Shown piece after piece: positions 48,301 through 56,881 of a stretch of 64,000 nucleotides of DNA (its first letter is position 1; the number at the start of each line of letters is the position of its first letter). The notes beneath the pieces were generated by a model. That model saw only the letters and a program-made list of their open reading frames with translations, was not told the DNA's origin and did no database searches. Origin of the DNA: JAKFWF01 sp963741505 (GTDB lineage: Bacteria > Pseudomonadota > Alphaproteobacteria > Rhizobiales > Hyphomicrobiaceae); NCBI GenBank assembly GCA_963741505.1, contig CAVUIJ010000007.1, positions 1-64,000 of the forward strand, in the 5' to 3' direction. The translations under genes and the position numbers were made by a program.

Positions 48301-49381
48301 GGCGGCACTCAATGTCACGTTCGGCTACGGTACCGACAGCGACACGCTCGATGGCGGCGCGGGCAATGACAAGATTGTCGGCGGTGCCGGCAATAACATG
48401 CTCATCGATGGCACCGGCAATGATCTCGTCTACGGCAACGGCGGCGACGATACCTTCCTCGCCGGTCTCGGCAACGACACGTACGACGGCGGCACCGGCT
48501 ACGACACGATAAACGTCTCACTCGCCACGCAGAACACGACGGTCGATCTGTCGAGGGGCACCGCCTCCGGGCTTGGCACCGATAAGCTCGTCTCGATCGA
48601 GGGCATCATCGGTTCCGCCTCCGCCGATACGCTCACTGGTTCGGCCGCAGACAACCGGATCGAAGGCGGCGCTGGCGACGACAAGATCTCCGGCGGAGCC
48701 GGCAATGACACGCTGCTTGGCGGCGCCGGCAATGACCAGATCGAGGGCGGCTCTGGCAACGACGTCATTTACGACGGTGCCGGCAATGACACGGTGAACG
48801 GCGGCGACGGCGACGACTATATCTACGCCGGCACCGGCCAGGACAACAATGTCGGCGGTGCGGGCTTCGACACGCTTGATTACTCGAGTGCCACCAACGC
48901 TATCAGCGTCGATGCCAGCAAGAAGACGATCCTCGGGTTCACCAGCGACACAATGTCCGAAATCGAAAAGGTCATCGGCACCGCGTTCGACGACAACTTC
49001 GTCGGCGGCAAGAGCGCCAATTTCTTCGACGGCGGCGCCGGCAACGACACCTTCCGCGGCATGGGCGGCGCCGATACATTCACGGGCGGCGCCGGCAACG
49101 ACACCTATGACTGGCTGGTCAAGGACGTCTTTTCCGGCGGCAAGTTCCTCGGTGCCGACATGATCACGGACTTTGGTGCCGGCGACACGCTCGACCTGCA
49201 CGAATTCGTCAAGGCGTTCCCGTCGTCACCGCTCGACAGCGTCGTACACCTGACCAACAGCGCGCAGGGCACGCTCGTCTCGGTCCAGATCGGAACGTCG
49301 TTCCTCGACCTCGTCAACCTGATGGGGGTGCATGAAACGTCGGCCAGCCATATGCTGGCGAATGGTCAGATCCTGGTCTGA
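45320..49381 (+). CDS. RTX/cadherin-repeat protein with type I secretion C-terminus
   Basis: 1,353 residues from the ATG at 45320 (AVINGTAGNDVIAGTTLDD). Layout: RTX nonapeptide repeats GGxGxDxLx (about 1-135), a helical linker, seven cadherin/VCBS-like repeats of 93 residues (about 206-857, each with NDAPVAAA, ATQEDV, ASDVDGD and ATGAYTYTPGANF). A second structural domain follows (about 900-1010), then two more RTX blocks. The C-terminus is the type I secretion target type (NDTYDWLVKDVF, ADMITDFGAGDTLDLHEF). It is exported without cleavage and folds with calcium outside the cell, probably as an adhesin. No cognate ABC exporter lies next to it. Confidence 0.9.
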   Translation: MAVINGTAGNDVIAGTTLDDIIDGGAGNDRINGGAGNDIIYGGLGADTLTGDAGNDILYGGDGNDGFFGGGGNDTLYGEAGDDNMFGDGGNDILYGGDGNDTLNGGTGDDTLYGGAGVNTLIGGGGNDTIVLELSSATLTAAMRSDLGTLQTWMAEQAAAAGSLAAQSAQTTGASLTLSALGVTVSLIEGVKVMLDGVEKPISFFLNQAPVANAAVAVSTQEDTAFTASIGATEPDGDTLSYSLAQGPAHGALALNAATGAYTYTPGANFNGADVFTVEVADGNGGLATQTITVGVAAVNDAPVAAAAVALATQEDVAVSGQVTATDVDGDSLAYSVGQGPAHGALALNAATGAYTYTPGANFNGADVFSVEVADGHGGLTTQTVTVGVTPVNDAPVAAAAVALATQEDVTVSGQVVASDVDGDSLAYAVGQGPVHGALALNAATGAYTYTPGANFSGSDVFSVEVADGNGGLTTQTVTVGVTPVNDAPVAAAAVALATQEDVAVSAQVVASDVDGDTVSYSLAQGPVHGALVLDAATGAYTYTPGANFNGSDVFSVEVAEGNGGLTTQTVTVGVTPVNDAPVAAAAVALATQEDVAVSGQVVASDVDGDTLGYSLAQGPAHGALALNAATGAYTYTPGANFNGPDVFSVEVADGHGGLTTQTVTVGVTPVNDAPVAAAAVALATQEDVTVSGQLVASDVDGDSLAYAVGQGPVHGALALNAATGAYTYTPGANFNGPDVFSVEVADGHGGLTTQTVTVGVTPVNDAPVAAAAVALATQEDVAVSGQVVASDVDGDTLGYSLAQGPVHGALALNAATGAYTYTATANYSGSDTFKITVADGHGGLFSQQISVAIGAVADTPTLTVANSLASAGITLNGTSGNNVLTGTIGDDFISGGDGDDTISGTGPVATKTVALSIGTALTDLDGSESISSIKITGVPSGATLSAGTHNTDGSWTLTQAQLSGLSVTSIAADFTLNVTATSHEAAGPTATASAALNVTFGYGTDSDTLDGGAGNDKIVGGAGNNMLIDGTGNDLVYGNGGDDTFLAGLGNDTYDGGTGYDTINVSLATQNTTVDLSRGTASGLGTDKLVSIEGIIGSASADTLTGSAADNRIEGGAGDDKISGGAGNDTLLGGAGNDQIEGGSGNDVIYDGAGNDTVNGGDGDDYIYAGTGQDNNVGGAGFDTLDYSSATNAISVDASKKTILGFTSDTMSEIEKVIGTAFDDNFVGGKSANFFDGGAGNDTFRGMGGADTFTGGAGNDTYDWLVKDVFSGGKFLGADMITDFGAGDTLDLHEFVKAFPSSPLDSVVHLTNSAQGTLVSVQIGTSFLDLVNLMGVHETSASHMLANGQILV
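45938..47890 (+). repeat. Seven tandem 279-bp cadherin-like repeats
   Basis: The GTCAACGACGCGCCGGTCG block recurs at 46214, 46493, 46772, 47051, 47330 and 47609, exactly 279 bases apart. Units 2-7 are close to identical at DNA level; the first unit (NQAPVANAAVAV) has diverged. Such homogeneity points to recent expansion or gene conversion. Confidence 0.95.
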
Positions 49382-49502
49382 TTGGCCAGCTCTGAACGAT
49401 CCATCCGCATGGCGAGCCCCGCCTTCGCTATGTAGGCTGTGGCTTCGCCGATAGTGATATAAGCCGAGTTGAAGTCAACGAGGCGGCAAGCGCGGCGCTG
49501 GC

Positions 49503-49730
49503 GTGACCTTCACTACTCCTTCATCTCAGCAGCGGGCCAATATGGAGCGTTGTTCTGGTCAACTCATGCGCCATCTCGCCGACGGTTTGGTGAACCGCCT
49601 CGACAAATCAAAATGCCGAGCTTATCAGGCGTCGCAACGCGGCGGCGAGATCACTTGTACTCTCGTCGATGACCGGGTCTTGTTGGAGGGTGGCTGCCTG
49701 TTCTTCTTCGAGGGGATAGCCGAGTATTGA
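49503..49730 (+). CDS. Hypothetical protein
   Basis: 75 residues from a GTG start (MERCSGQLMRHLADGLVNRL, then GGEITCTLVDDRVLLEGGC). Not recognised, with no clear ribosome site. The remaining 49382-49936 stretch shows no other gene. Confidence 0.3.
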   Translation: MTFTTPSSQQRANMERCSGQLMRHLADGLVNRLDKSKCRAYQASQRGGEITCTLVDDRVLLEGGCLFFFEGIAEY

Positions 49731-49936
49731 TCCTGCCAATACGTGCGGTTTTCGAACTGCGCGATGACCGCAATGGGTCAGGGGCCGGCTTGAGCGGTGT
49801 TCAGCGCACGTCCGGAATGCCCTCGCTCGTGACTGTTCGTGCGACGATCCAACGACCTCGACGTGATGTGGCTGACACCGTCCGTCATGCCGCAGCGCAG
49901 CGCAACGTCGAGGAGGGCCAATTCCGGAAGTCGGCG

Positions 49937-51196
49937 CTATCGACGTCGATCAGCCAGGAATGCTGTGATTGCCAGAGCTTGGATCAATGCTGCCGCGACG
50001 AACAGGTAGGGGGCCGCGCCCGCTGACGTCGCGCCCATATTCGGAGCAAGTTCCCGGATCAATCCGAAGCCGGCCGGTGCGAACGCGTAGCTGGCTTGGC
50101 CGATGGCGATAATGAGGGGGACCACGCGCGGCACGTCCTCCTTCACGAATTCGACCTGCGCAATGAGCGGCGGCAACGATGTCGTATTGCCAATGCCCGC
50201 CCCGAACAGCACGACGCCGAGAAGCAGCAGGGGTACGTTGTCGCCGCCAGCGAGAAAGAACGCGAGCGATCTCGTGATTTGCACGACGGCGTTTGCGCAG
50301 GCGAAAAGGCGGCGATCCGCTCCGGCCGGCGTCAGCCAGCCAACCAGAGTTCGTCCGGCAATGGCTGCTGCAGTGGCAGCACCCGCTGCGACGCCCGCGA
50401 GTTGGGCGCCAAGCGCCGGCACCAGGAGCGAGAACAGGTGTGCAATCATTCCGATTTGCGCAAACAGGCCGAGCGCCATGCCAGACGCCAGCGTGATGAA
50501 CTGGACATCCCGCCACAGTTGCTTGCCCGGGGGCGGGCGCGCTGACGCCGATGTGACTGAAACGGCCGCCGATCCAGGAGCGTCGCCATCCGGGGTCAAA
50601 CCCATCTGCTGCGGTGTCTTAGCGAAAAAAACGTCGGCCAGAACCCAGATGATCACGATCATCACCAGGCCGATCACGGCTGCGGCCAATGGGAAGCCCA
50701 AGAGACCGATCGCCGCGACCCAGAGCGGCGAACATACAACGCCGCCGATGCTCGACCCGTTGTAGGCCGACGCGAGCGCTGCCGGGCGGGTTCGCTCGAA
50801 CCACGGAGAGACGACCGCGTTGACGGCGGCTGCGCCCATCGTGACCCAACCTGCCCCACTGAGCAGCGTGGCCATGAAAAGATGCCAAGGCTCAAGAGCG
50901 ACAGCCCAGCCGGTGATGCCCAAAGCCAGCGATATAGCGCCGGCCTTTGTAACCGTCGGTACGCCGAACCGGCGATAGAGCTTGGGTAAGTTGGCGATGA
51001 CGAACGCGCCGAACAGGAAATGCACGGTAACCGCCGTCGAGACCAACGCCAGAGACCAGCCGCGAGCCTCGCGCACGGCGTGTAGGTAGACCGGAGGGCC
51101 ATAGAATCCCAACCCCCAACCGAACATGGCGAGCACGAAAGCAGCGGCGACGACCCGCCAGCCGTAAAATGCCCCAGAGTTTCCGCGAGTTTTCAC
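49937..51196 (-). CDS. Major facilitator superfamily transporter
   Basis: About 419 residues, twelve predicted membrane segments, beginning FYGWRVVAAAFVLAMFGWGL. The MFS signature between TM2 and TM3 is present in weakened form (ANLPKLYRRFGVP), and the central loop carries FFAKTPQQMGLTPDGD. It resembles the oxalate/formate antiporter-like group; substrate unknown. The GTG at 51196 avoids overlap with the DUF1127 gene; an ATG at 51229 would overlap it by 19 bases. It is probably cotranscribed with that gene and controlled by the divergent ArsR-type regulator. Confidence 0.85.
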   Translation of the reverse strand: MKTRGNSGAFYGWRVVAAAFVLAMFGWGLGFYGPPVYLHAVREARGWSLALVSTAVTVHFLFGAFVIANLPKLYRRFGVPTVTKAGAISLALGITGWAVALEPWHLFMATLLSGAGWVTMGAAAVNAVVSPWFERTRPAALASAYNGSSIGGVVCSPLWVAAIGLLGFPLAAAVIGLVMIVIIWVLADVFFAKTPQQMGLTPDGDAPGSAAVSVTSASARPPPGKQLWRDVQFITLASGMALGLFAQIGMIAHLFSLLVPALGAQLAGVAAGAATAAAIAGRTLVGWLTPAGADRRLFACANAVVQITRSLAFFLAGGDNVPLLLLGVVLFGAGIGNTTSLPPLIAQVEFVKEDVPRVVPLIIAIGQASYAFAPAGFGLIRELAPNMGATSAGAAPYLFVAAALIQALAITAFLADRRR

Positions 51197-51210
51197 AGTC
51201 CACCCAGCCG

Positions 51211-51396
51211 CTAATCGTGCCAGAACCATTTGGAGCACTCGCGACGGCGTTCCGCCTCCGACCGGCCGATGTCGGCCAGCAACCAAGCGTCGAGTTGGCG
51301 AAGCGCGTGCCGCGTCTTGGCCCGACGCCACCAGACGCACAGCGACGACGTGCAGACGCGGCAGCGATCGGACAGCGGTACGTGCCGGGTGCTCAT
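51211..51396 (-). CDS. DUF1127 small Arg-rich protein
   Basis: 61 residues ending with the DUF1127 motif: TRHALRQLDAWLLADIGRSE, AERRRECSKWFW. Such proteins are small, basic and often involved in RNA binding or phosphate and stress responses in Alphaproteobacteria. It lies just ahead of the MFS gene on the same strand and 105 bases from the divergent regulator. Confidence 0.75.
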   Translation of the reverse strand: MSTRHVPLSDRCRVCTSSLCVWWRRAKTRHALRQLDAWLLADIGRSEAERRRECSKWFWHD

Positions 51397-51501
51397 GGCT
51401 GCACACACTGAAGGAAACCGACACCGGATGTTACGGCGACGACCGAAGCATCGGACTGGGAGTCGGAGTAAGATGCTCAGCCGAACGAGGAGATCGAGGT
51501 C

Positions 51502-52212
51502 ATGGCCAGCAATGCGATGTTCGCCGAAGTTGCGGCCCTATCAGGCGATCCAGCCCGCGCGAGCATGCTGCATGCGTTGATGGACGGCCGAGCCCTGACG
51601 ACGACGGAGTTGGCGAAGGTTGCCGGCATCACGCCGCAAACGGCGAGCGGTCACTTGAGCCGGATGACGGCCATCGGCCTCCTGAGCGTCGAGAAGCAGG
51701 GCCGGCATCGCTATCACCGACTGGCAGCGCCCTCGATCGCGCGCATGCTGGAAAGCATCATGGAGGTGGCTGCCGAGCTGGAGCCTGATCGTTCGCGGCT
51801 CACGGTCGGGCCACGCGACGCAGCACTCAGGAAAGCGCGCACCTGCTACGATCACTTTGCCGGACAACTCGGTGTCGCCTTCGCCGATGCATTGATCGCA
51901 CATGAACACGTCGAGCTGACCAGCGATGCGGGCATACTGACAGAGACCGGTATGGCGTTTCTGGGCGGGGTCGGGATCAATATTGAACCAATGCTTGCGC
52001 GGCGAACAAAGCGTTCAGGTCGCGTGCTATGCCGACCCTGCCTCGATTGGAGCGAGCGGCGACCGCATCTTGCCGGTGTCGTCGGCGCAGCGATCTGCCG
52101 GCACAGCCTGGACACGGGCTGGACCAGCCGAATGGACGGTACCCGCGCCGTGCTCATCACTTCAAAGGGAGAGCGGGTCTTTCGCGAGAAGTTCGGCGCG
52201 AAACTGGGGTAG
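51502..52212 (+). CDS. ArsR-family transcriptional regulator with C-terminal extension
   Basis: 236 residues. The N-terminal 100 residues are an ArsR winged helix (ALSGDPARASMLHALMDGRA, LAKVAGITPQTASGHLSRMT, LLSVEKQGRHRYHRLA). The extra C-terminal half has CYDHFAGQLGVAF and VLCRPCLDWSERRPHLAGVV with CRPC cysteines, seen in regulators of the type paired with MFS exporters. The start codon follows a GAGG-containing leader. It is divergent from the DUF1127/MFS pair, so repression of those genes is the simplest model. Confidence 0.85.
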   Translation: MASNAMFAEVAALSGDPARASMLHALMDGRALTTTELAKVAGITPQTASGHLSRMTAIGLLSVEKQGRHRYHRLAAPSIARMLESIMEVAAELEPDRSRLTVGPRDAALRKARTCYDHFAGQLGVAFADALIAHEHVELTSDAGILTETGMAFLGGVGINIEPMLARRTKRSGRVLCRPCLDWSERRPHLAGVVGAAICRHSLDTGWTSRMDGTRAVLITSKGERVFREKFGAKLG

Positions 52213-52232
52213 GGAACGAACCCAGAGCGACT

Positions 52233-52250
52233 GTCCGCCCGGCGGCGGAC
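52233..52250 (+). terminator. Hairpin after the ArsR-type gene
   Basis: A perfect 7-bp stem GTCCGCC / GGCGGAC with a 4-base loop, 20 bases after the stop. No T-run follows, so termination is only likely. Confidence 0.35.
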
Positions 52251-52701
52251 TGAAGTCGAGGGACGCGGCGATGCTCGGTGATCACCCAAGACCGACCGTT
52301 CTTGCCACTGGATGCGCCAATCCAATTGCGGCGCAGCAAAACTTGGCCCGCTACGCTGTCGGTTGACGCACGCAAAAAGCACACGCCGTCTGATCGTCAG
52401 TGCCTTGGGAAGGCAGTTGTTGGCCCGTCGCGTCGGCCGGGGCAACGGAGGCTTTCGGACCGTTGCGACCGATGGAAGGCGAGGGTGCCGATCGCTTGGC
52501 GGACGACACCACCAGAAGAAGTCGCGATGACCATGATACCCAGCGCCAGCCAGGTCAACTTATCCTATGATCTCATCAAATGTCGATCTTCTCAGGAATC
52601 TCGCGGTCCTCCCTTGAGGCGTACTGCGACCTGGCGGCAGCATCGCTATAATAGCGGTGCGCGCTCTCCGGGCGCCAATCTCTCCGCTCCAAACGTGACC
52701 C
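52251..52701. other. Intergenic, no supported gene
   Basis: About 450 bases between the ArsR-type gene and the HEPN-like gene. Short frames only. Confidence 0.4.
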
Positions 52702-53742
52702 ATGTCGACCACACATACCCACGACGATCTTTTCCGACGCCTCACCACCAGCGCGCTCGAGTTTCTTCGCCGCGCCATGGCGGAGGTCGAGGCCAATCCG
52801 AAGTTCGCGCTCGTCCACTTCTGCGCCGGCCTAGAGCTTATCCTGAAGGCTAGGCTTATGCGCGAGCACTGGTCGCTCGTCGTGATGTCAAAGCCGGATC
52901 TTCGCAAGTTCCAGAGCGGCGACTTCGATAGCGTGGGTCTCGGTGCCGCCATCGAACGTCTCGCGACCGTCGTCAACGACCCGCTACCGAAAGACACGCA
53001 GATCGCCTTCGAAAAAATCGCACGGCATCGCAACCGCGTCATTCACTTCGTGCATGACATCGACGACGTTACCAAAATCAAGATGAAGGAGAGCATCGCC
53101 GCTGACATCTGTCTCGGCTGGTTCTTCCTCTCCCAGTTGCTGCAGCACTGGTCGTCCCACTTCGCTTTGTTGAAGCGCGACATCGTGAAGATCGACATCG
53201 GCATGCGCAAGGTACGCACCTACTTGCAGGTGTCATTCACGAGGATAAAGCCCCGGCTCGATGCGGCGCGAGCCGCCGGCCGAGCTGTCGCCGGATGCCC
53301 GAGCTGCGGCTTCGAGTCCGCCGTCATCAGTCAGCAAGAGCGCGCGCTGCATTCGCAGTCCTGCGCCGTGTGCCACTATCGCATGAGCCTTGTCGATTAC
53401 GTCTGCGGCGACGGCTGCGGCATCCCGCACCGCTTCTCTGGCTATCACGCCTTCCAGCCGATCAACTGCGGTTGCGGTCACCTCATCACACAGGCCGACC
53501 TTCGTCGGTTCCTCGACGACGGACCGCGCGACGGTGAGCCAACCCGAATCAACTGCGGGGAGTGCGGTGCCGAGGAGACCGTCGTCCGCCACGGCGAGAA
53601 ATTCCTGTGCGTCGAGTGTTTCTACGACAACTCCGACATCGGTACCTGCGACTGGTGCGGCGAGTATCAAATCGGCGGCAGCCTGCTCGACAGCGCCAAA
53701 GACGGCTGCGTGTGCTGTCTCGGCGCGGAAGACCGAGATTGA
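52702..53742 (+). CDS. HEPN-like helical domain plus multiple zinc ribbons
   Basis: 346 residues. The N-terminal 180 residues are all-helical (ALVHFCAGLELILKARLMRE) and contain RNRVIH at about 110-115, the Rx4-6H motif (with the favoured Asn) of HEPN ribonucleases. The C-terminal 150 residues hold at least four cysteine pairs of zinc-ribbon type: CPSC (199), CAVC (221), CGEC (285), CVEC (303), CDWC (316). Standalone HEPN proteins are often toxins or phage-defence RNases; the zinc ribbons would bind nucleic acid or a partner. No antitoxin-like gene is adjacent. Function is inferred from the motifs only. Confidence 0.65.
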   Translation: MSTTHTHDDLFRRLTTSALEFLRRAMAEVEANPKFALVHFCAGLELILKARLMREHWSLVVMSKPDLRKFQSGDFDSVGLGAAIERLATVVNDPLPKDTQIAFEKIARHRNRVIHFVHDIDDVTKIKMKESIAADICLGWFFLSQLLQHWSSHFALLKRDIVKIDIGMRKVRTYLQVSFTRIKPRLDAARAAGRAVAGCPSCGFESAVISQQERALHSQSCAVCHYRMSLVDYVCGDGCGIPHRFSGYHAFQPINCGCGHLITQADLRRFLDDGPRDGEPTRINCGECGAEETVVRHGEKFLCVECFYDNSDIGTCDWCGEYQIGGSLLDSAKDGCVCCLGAEDRD

Positions 53743-54276
53743 GTCACCGGGCTATTGGTGTCCGGGCTCGGCGTCTGGCGGCACGAGCATGCCGGTAGTG
53801 GTCTGATTGTCACCGTCCTCGTTGGTCGGTCGCGAATGTCAAGCGGACATCGACCATGGGCTTGGCTCTAGTGCAATTCTCGGACGGGCGCATGACTGCT
53901 TCCTCTGCACCGCGTCGATCAACTCGTTGATGCATCTCGCGATTGACCCACACCGACCGTCGTGCCGGCGCTCAACACTGGTGTTACCGTTGGGCCTTCA
54001 GCAATTCATTGGGCGTGGTGCGCCGCAAAAATGCGGCGCTGTAATGGTTCGCAGCCTCAATGGCAGCTTCCCACCCGGGTCCGTATTCGTTCTTTTTTCG
54101 AGGTGGGCCAGGACCCAACTCGTGCAGCGCAGCAAGATACGGATACGGATTGTAAATATGCAACAAACCTCGGCTAGGCCAGGGTGGTTTACAAGGGCGA
54201 GGGGCGGCGGCTCCGGCAACCGCAAATCAGCCCTTGCGGCCACTTTTCGCTCACACAATACAACCGATGCAGACCG
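53743..54276. other. Region with one possible minus-strand protein fragment
   Basis: No intact gene. A 60-codon minus-strand frame (53984-54166) reads NPYPYLAALHELGPGPPRKK, then YGPGWEAAIEAANHYSAAFL, and looks protein-like. It could be the end of a decayed gene, but no family was recognised. Confidence 0.35.
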
Positions 54277-55561
54277 CTAAAAGCCGAACCGGTCCCGCAG
54301 GCGCATTTCGATCAACTTAGCCGCAACGCCGACACGCCAGAAGCCGTGAAAGGGCATCGGCTTGATCGGCGTCACGGGCAGGTGGATCGCCGACGCCTCC
54401 TTGCCGAGTGCGAGCTTGGCCAACTCTGCGCCCATCACGGTGGCGAAGGCGACGCCCCGCCCATTGTATCCGAGGCAGGCGATGAGTTCCTTTCCGCGGT
54501 TCATGGATGTGAGGATACTGATCAGTCGTAATTGCAACCTGGCCATTCCAAGAATGGGTCCAGCGTACGCCTTTGAGATCGGGCCATAGCCTGACGGCAT
54601 AATTCGTCAGATGCTTGAGCGAAGACGCATCGACGCCGGACCGCTGCGGGCCACGGCCTCCCATGAGCAGACGCCCCGCGTTATCCAGTCGGAAGTAGAC
54701 GGTGATGCGAGCTGCCTCATACAGCACGCCGCCAGCGGGCATGATCTTTTTCGCGACCGCCGGATCGAGAGGCTCGGTCGCCGCGATCGAGCTGAAGGCA
54801 GGGACGACCGTGCGCCTCAGGCCGGGAACGAGGTCGCCGGTGTAACCGTTGGTGCCGAGCACGACCTTGTCTGCGGTGACCGTCCCACGAGGAGTTGCGA
54901 CCCGCCAACCCTTGCCCGAGGCGGTCAGCCCAGTCACGGGCGTGTCACCGTGCACCTTCGCCCCGGCCTGGATCGCGGCCTTGGCTAGACCGCGCGCGTA
55001 ATCGAGCGGTTGGAGGTCTCCGCCGCTGGAGTCGCGAAGGATGGCAAGATAGCGCGATGTGCCGGTCGCCTCGCGGGCTGCGTCAGCTTGGAGCAGCGTG
55101 ACCGCCATGCCGCGCCGCCCGCACTGCTCAGCGAGCCGGCGCACGCTGTCCGCATCCCCCGGCAGGTAGCTGGCCCGCATGGTGCCGCCCTGGCGCGCAT
55201 CGCATTCGATCTGGTGGCGGCGAATGAGGGTGAAAGTCGCCTCAGGGGCGCCCCAGGCGAGGCGAACCAGCTTGCCGCCGAGCTCAGGCCCGAACTCCTT
55301 TTCGACGTCGTCCGGATCCCATTTCAGTCCTGGATTGACCTGCCCGCCGTTGCGGCCGGATGCGCCCCATCCCGCCTCGTGAGCTTCGAGGACGACGACA
55401 TTGGCACCCTGCTCTGCGAGATGGAGGGCGGTGGAGAGACCCGTGAAGCCTGCGCCGATTACGGCGACGTCGGCCCTGCAGTCGCCATCGAGTGGCGGCG
55501 TTGCGGGAGCGGGTCTCGCTGTGGCTGCGTAGAGGCTGGGCGGCAGTGGCTCGCGTGTCAT
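54277..55561 (-). pseudogene. PuuB/OrdL-type FAD amine oxidase, frameshifted near the C-terminus
   Basis: From the ATG at 55561 (TREPLPPSLYAATA) the protein has the FAD dinucleotide motif VAVIGAGFTGLSTALHLAEQ, EAGWGASGRNGGQVNPGLKW and SGGDLQPLDYARGLA, as in gamma-glutamylputrescine oxidases. After QVAITTDQYPHIHEP, near 54497, one base is missing. The true C-terminus (KELIACLGYNGRGVAFATVM, RVGVAAKLIEMRLRDRFGF) continues in the next frame to 54277. The enzyme oxidises an amine to an aldehyde, ammonia and peroxide. The frame break may be an assembly error, since everything else is conserved. Confidence 0.85.
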
Positions 55562-55636
55562 TGCTCGATCGTGCCCCGTCATAGGCTGAGGTATCCGCGC
55601 CAGGATCGGCGCAGCACTGCTGAGTTGTACCAATTG

Positions 55637-56764
55637 TCAGCTCTGGCGGCTCGCACCGTCAAAGATGCGCAGCGGTAGCATGGCCGTGACCAAGTAGTTC
55701 GGATCGTTGGCAGCTTGGCTGATCCTCAGATCAGCTGCAACGCTGCATATAACCGCTGCCTGCTCGACGTCGTAACCGTACTCATGCGATAAATGCTCGA
55801 TCATATTCATGAGAGCCGACCTCGCCGCCTGATTAAGGTCGGAGTGGGTCAGCGCGCCATCCCGCGCATAGGACTGGCCCGTCGTGCAGAATATGGGTGA
55901 AGAACTCGGTATTGGCAGCCATTCCTTGCGGCAGACCTGCGCGTCCCTGATGTTTCGAGCGCGCGCCATTCCCTTCCGGAGGCCAAAGCGGCACTGCAAG
56001 GTGGCCCCGGTCTCGATGCCGGTACAGCATTCGTTGTCGCCCTGCGCAAAATGTCCATCTCCTGCAGAGAAGAGCGCGCCCGGAACGAACACCGGCAGCA
56101 GGAGAACAGCTCCAGCCGAAAGCTGCTTCACGTCGATGTTGCCACCGTTGTCCCGAGGCGGAATGGTCCGCAAGCCATTTGCGGCTGCAGCAGGTACGGC
56201 ACCCTTCGGCTGCGCCGGTGGCAGGGCCAGGCCGCGAACAGCAAGTTGACCCTCATACTCGAGGTAGTGATTCAGAAGGACGTGGGATGGGGCCACCCCC
56301 ATTACGCCCATGAATGGGGCAGCGGGGATCGTCACACCCGGCAGATCAACGGAGGTTGCTGCCCCGTTTTCGATCTTCCAGCGAACCAAGAAGGTCTTGG
56401 AGATGAACTGCTTCAGGATGCCGTAGCGTGAGCTGCAGTTCGTGAAGCCGAACGACTGGGTGCGGACCTCCAGCACGTCGACCTCGAGGAGATCGCCCGG
56501 CTCTGCTCCATTCACGAAGACTGGGCCAGTCAACGGATGCACCCGAGTGCCATCGATCTTGAGAATGTCGGCGGACGTCGAGCCAGGGCTGATCTGACCG
56601 TCGCAGGCGTCCCTGGTCTCTAGCTCGACAACCTGCCCGGGTTCGACGGTCAGAGCTGGGGGCACGTCCGGATGCCAGCGGTTGTGCCCCGTCTGCGGTT
56701 GCCGACGAAGCGGGAGCGATCGGTCGATCGCGATCCGGGCATCGCAGTTGCTTGCCAATCTCAT
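55637..56764 (-). CDS. Acetamidase/formamidase family protein
   Basis: 375 residues from the ATG at 56764; an ATG at 56773 is also possible. Family motifs: HNRWHPDVPPALTVEPGQVV, TGPVFVNGAEPGDLLEVDVL, APFMGVMGVAP, NGGNIDVKQLSAGAVLLLPV and GALFSAGDGHFAQGDNE with the metal-binding His and Glu region. It hydrolyses short amides to ammonia and the acid, in the cytoplasm. It is 75 bases upstream of the PuuB-like gene on the same strand and divergent from the ABC transporter operon. Confidence 0.9.
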   Translation of the reverse strand: MRLASNCDARIAIDRSLPLRRQPQTGHNRWHPDVPPALTVEPGQVVELETRDACDGQISPGSTSADILKIDGTRVHPLTGPVFVNGAEPGDLLEVDVLEVRTQSFGFTNCSSRYGILKQFISKTFLVRWKIENGAATSVDLPGVTIPAAPFMGVMGVAPSHVLLNHYLEYEGQLAVRGLALPPAQPKGAVPAAAANGLRTIPPRDNGGNIDVKQLSAGAVLLLPVFVPGALFSAGDGHFAQGDNECCTGIETGATLQCRFGLRKGMARARNIRDAQVCRKEWLPIPSSSPIFCTTGQSYARDGALTHSDLNQAARSALMNMIEHLSHEYGYDVEQAAVICSVAADLRISQAANDPNYLVTAMLPLRIFDGASRQS

Positions 56765-56881
56765 GCCTTCCATCGCCAAAGGCCTAGTCTCCGAACCAAT
56801 TCGGTGTTCGCGGGCGTTGCGCAACCTATCCGCATTGGTTAGCCTACCGGCAAAGATGCCCGAAAGGAAGGAAAGGTCAGC

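Noticed and set aside
45320..49381. Export of the RTX protein through the TolC/HlyD locus at 4-10 kb
   Set aside because: Both are type I-like, but they are 35 kb apart with mobile DNA between, and RTX proteins with this C-terminus normally use an ABC exporter. No evidence links them here.
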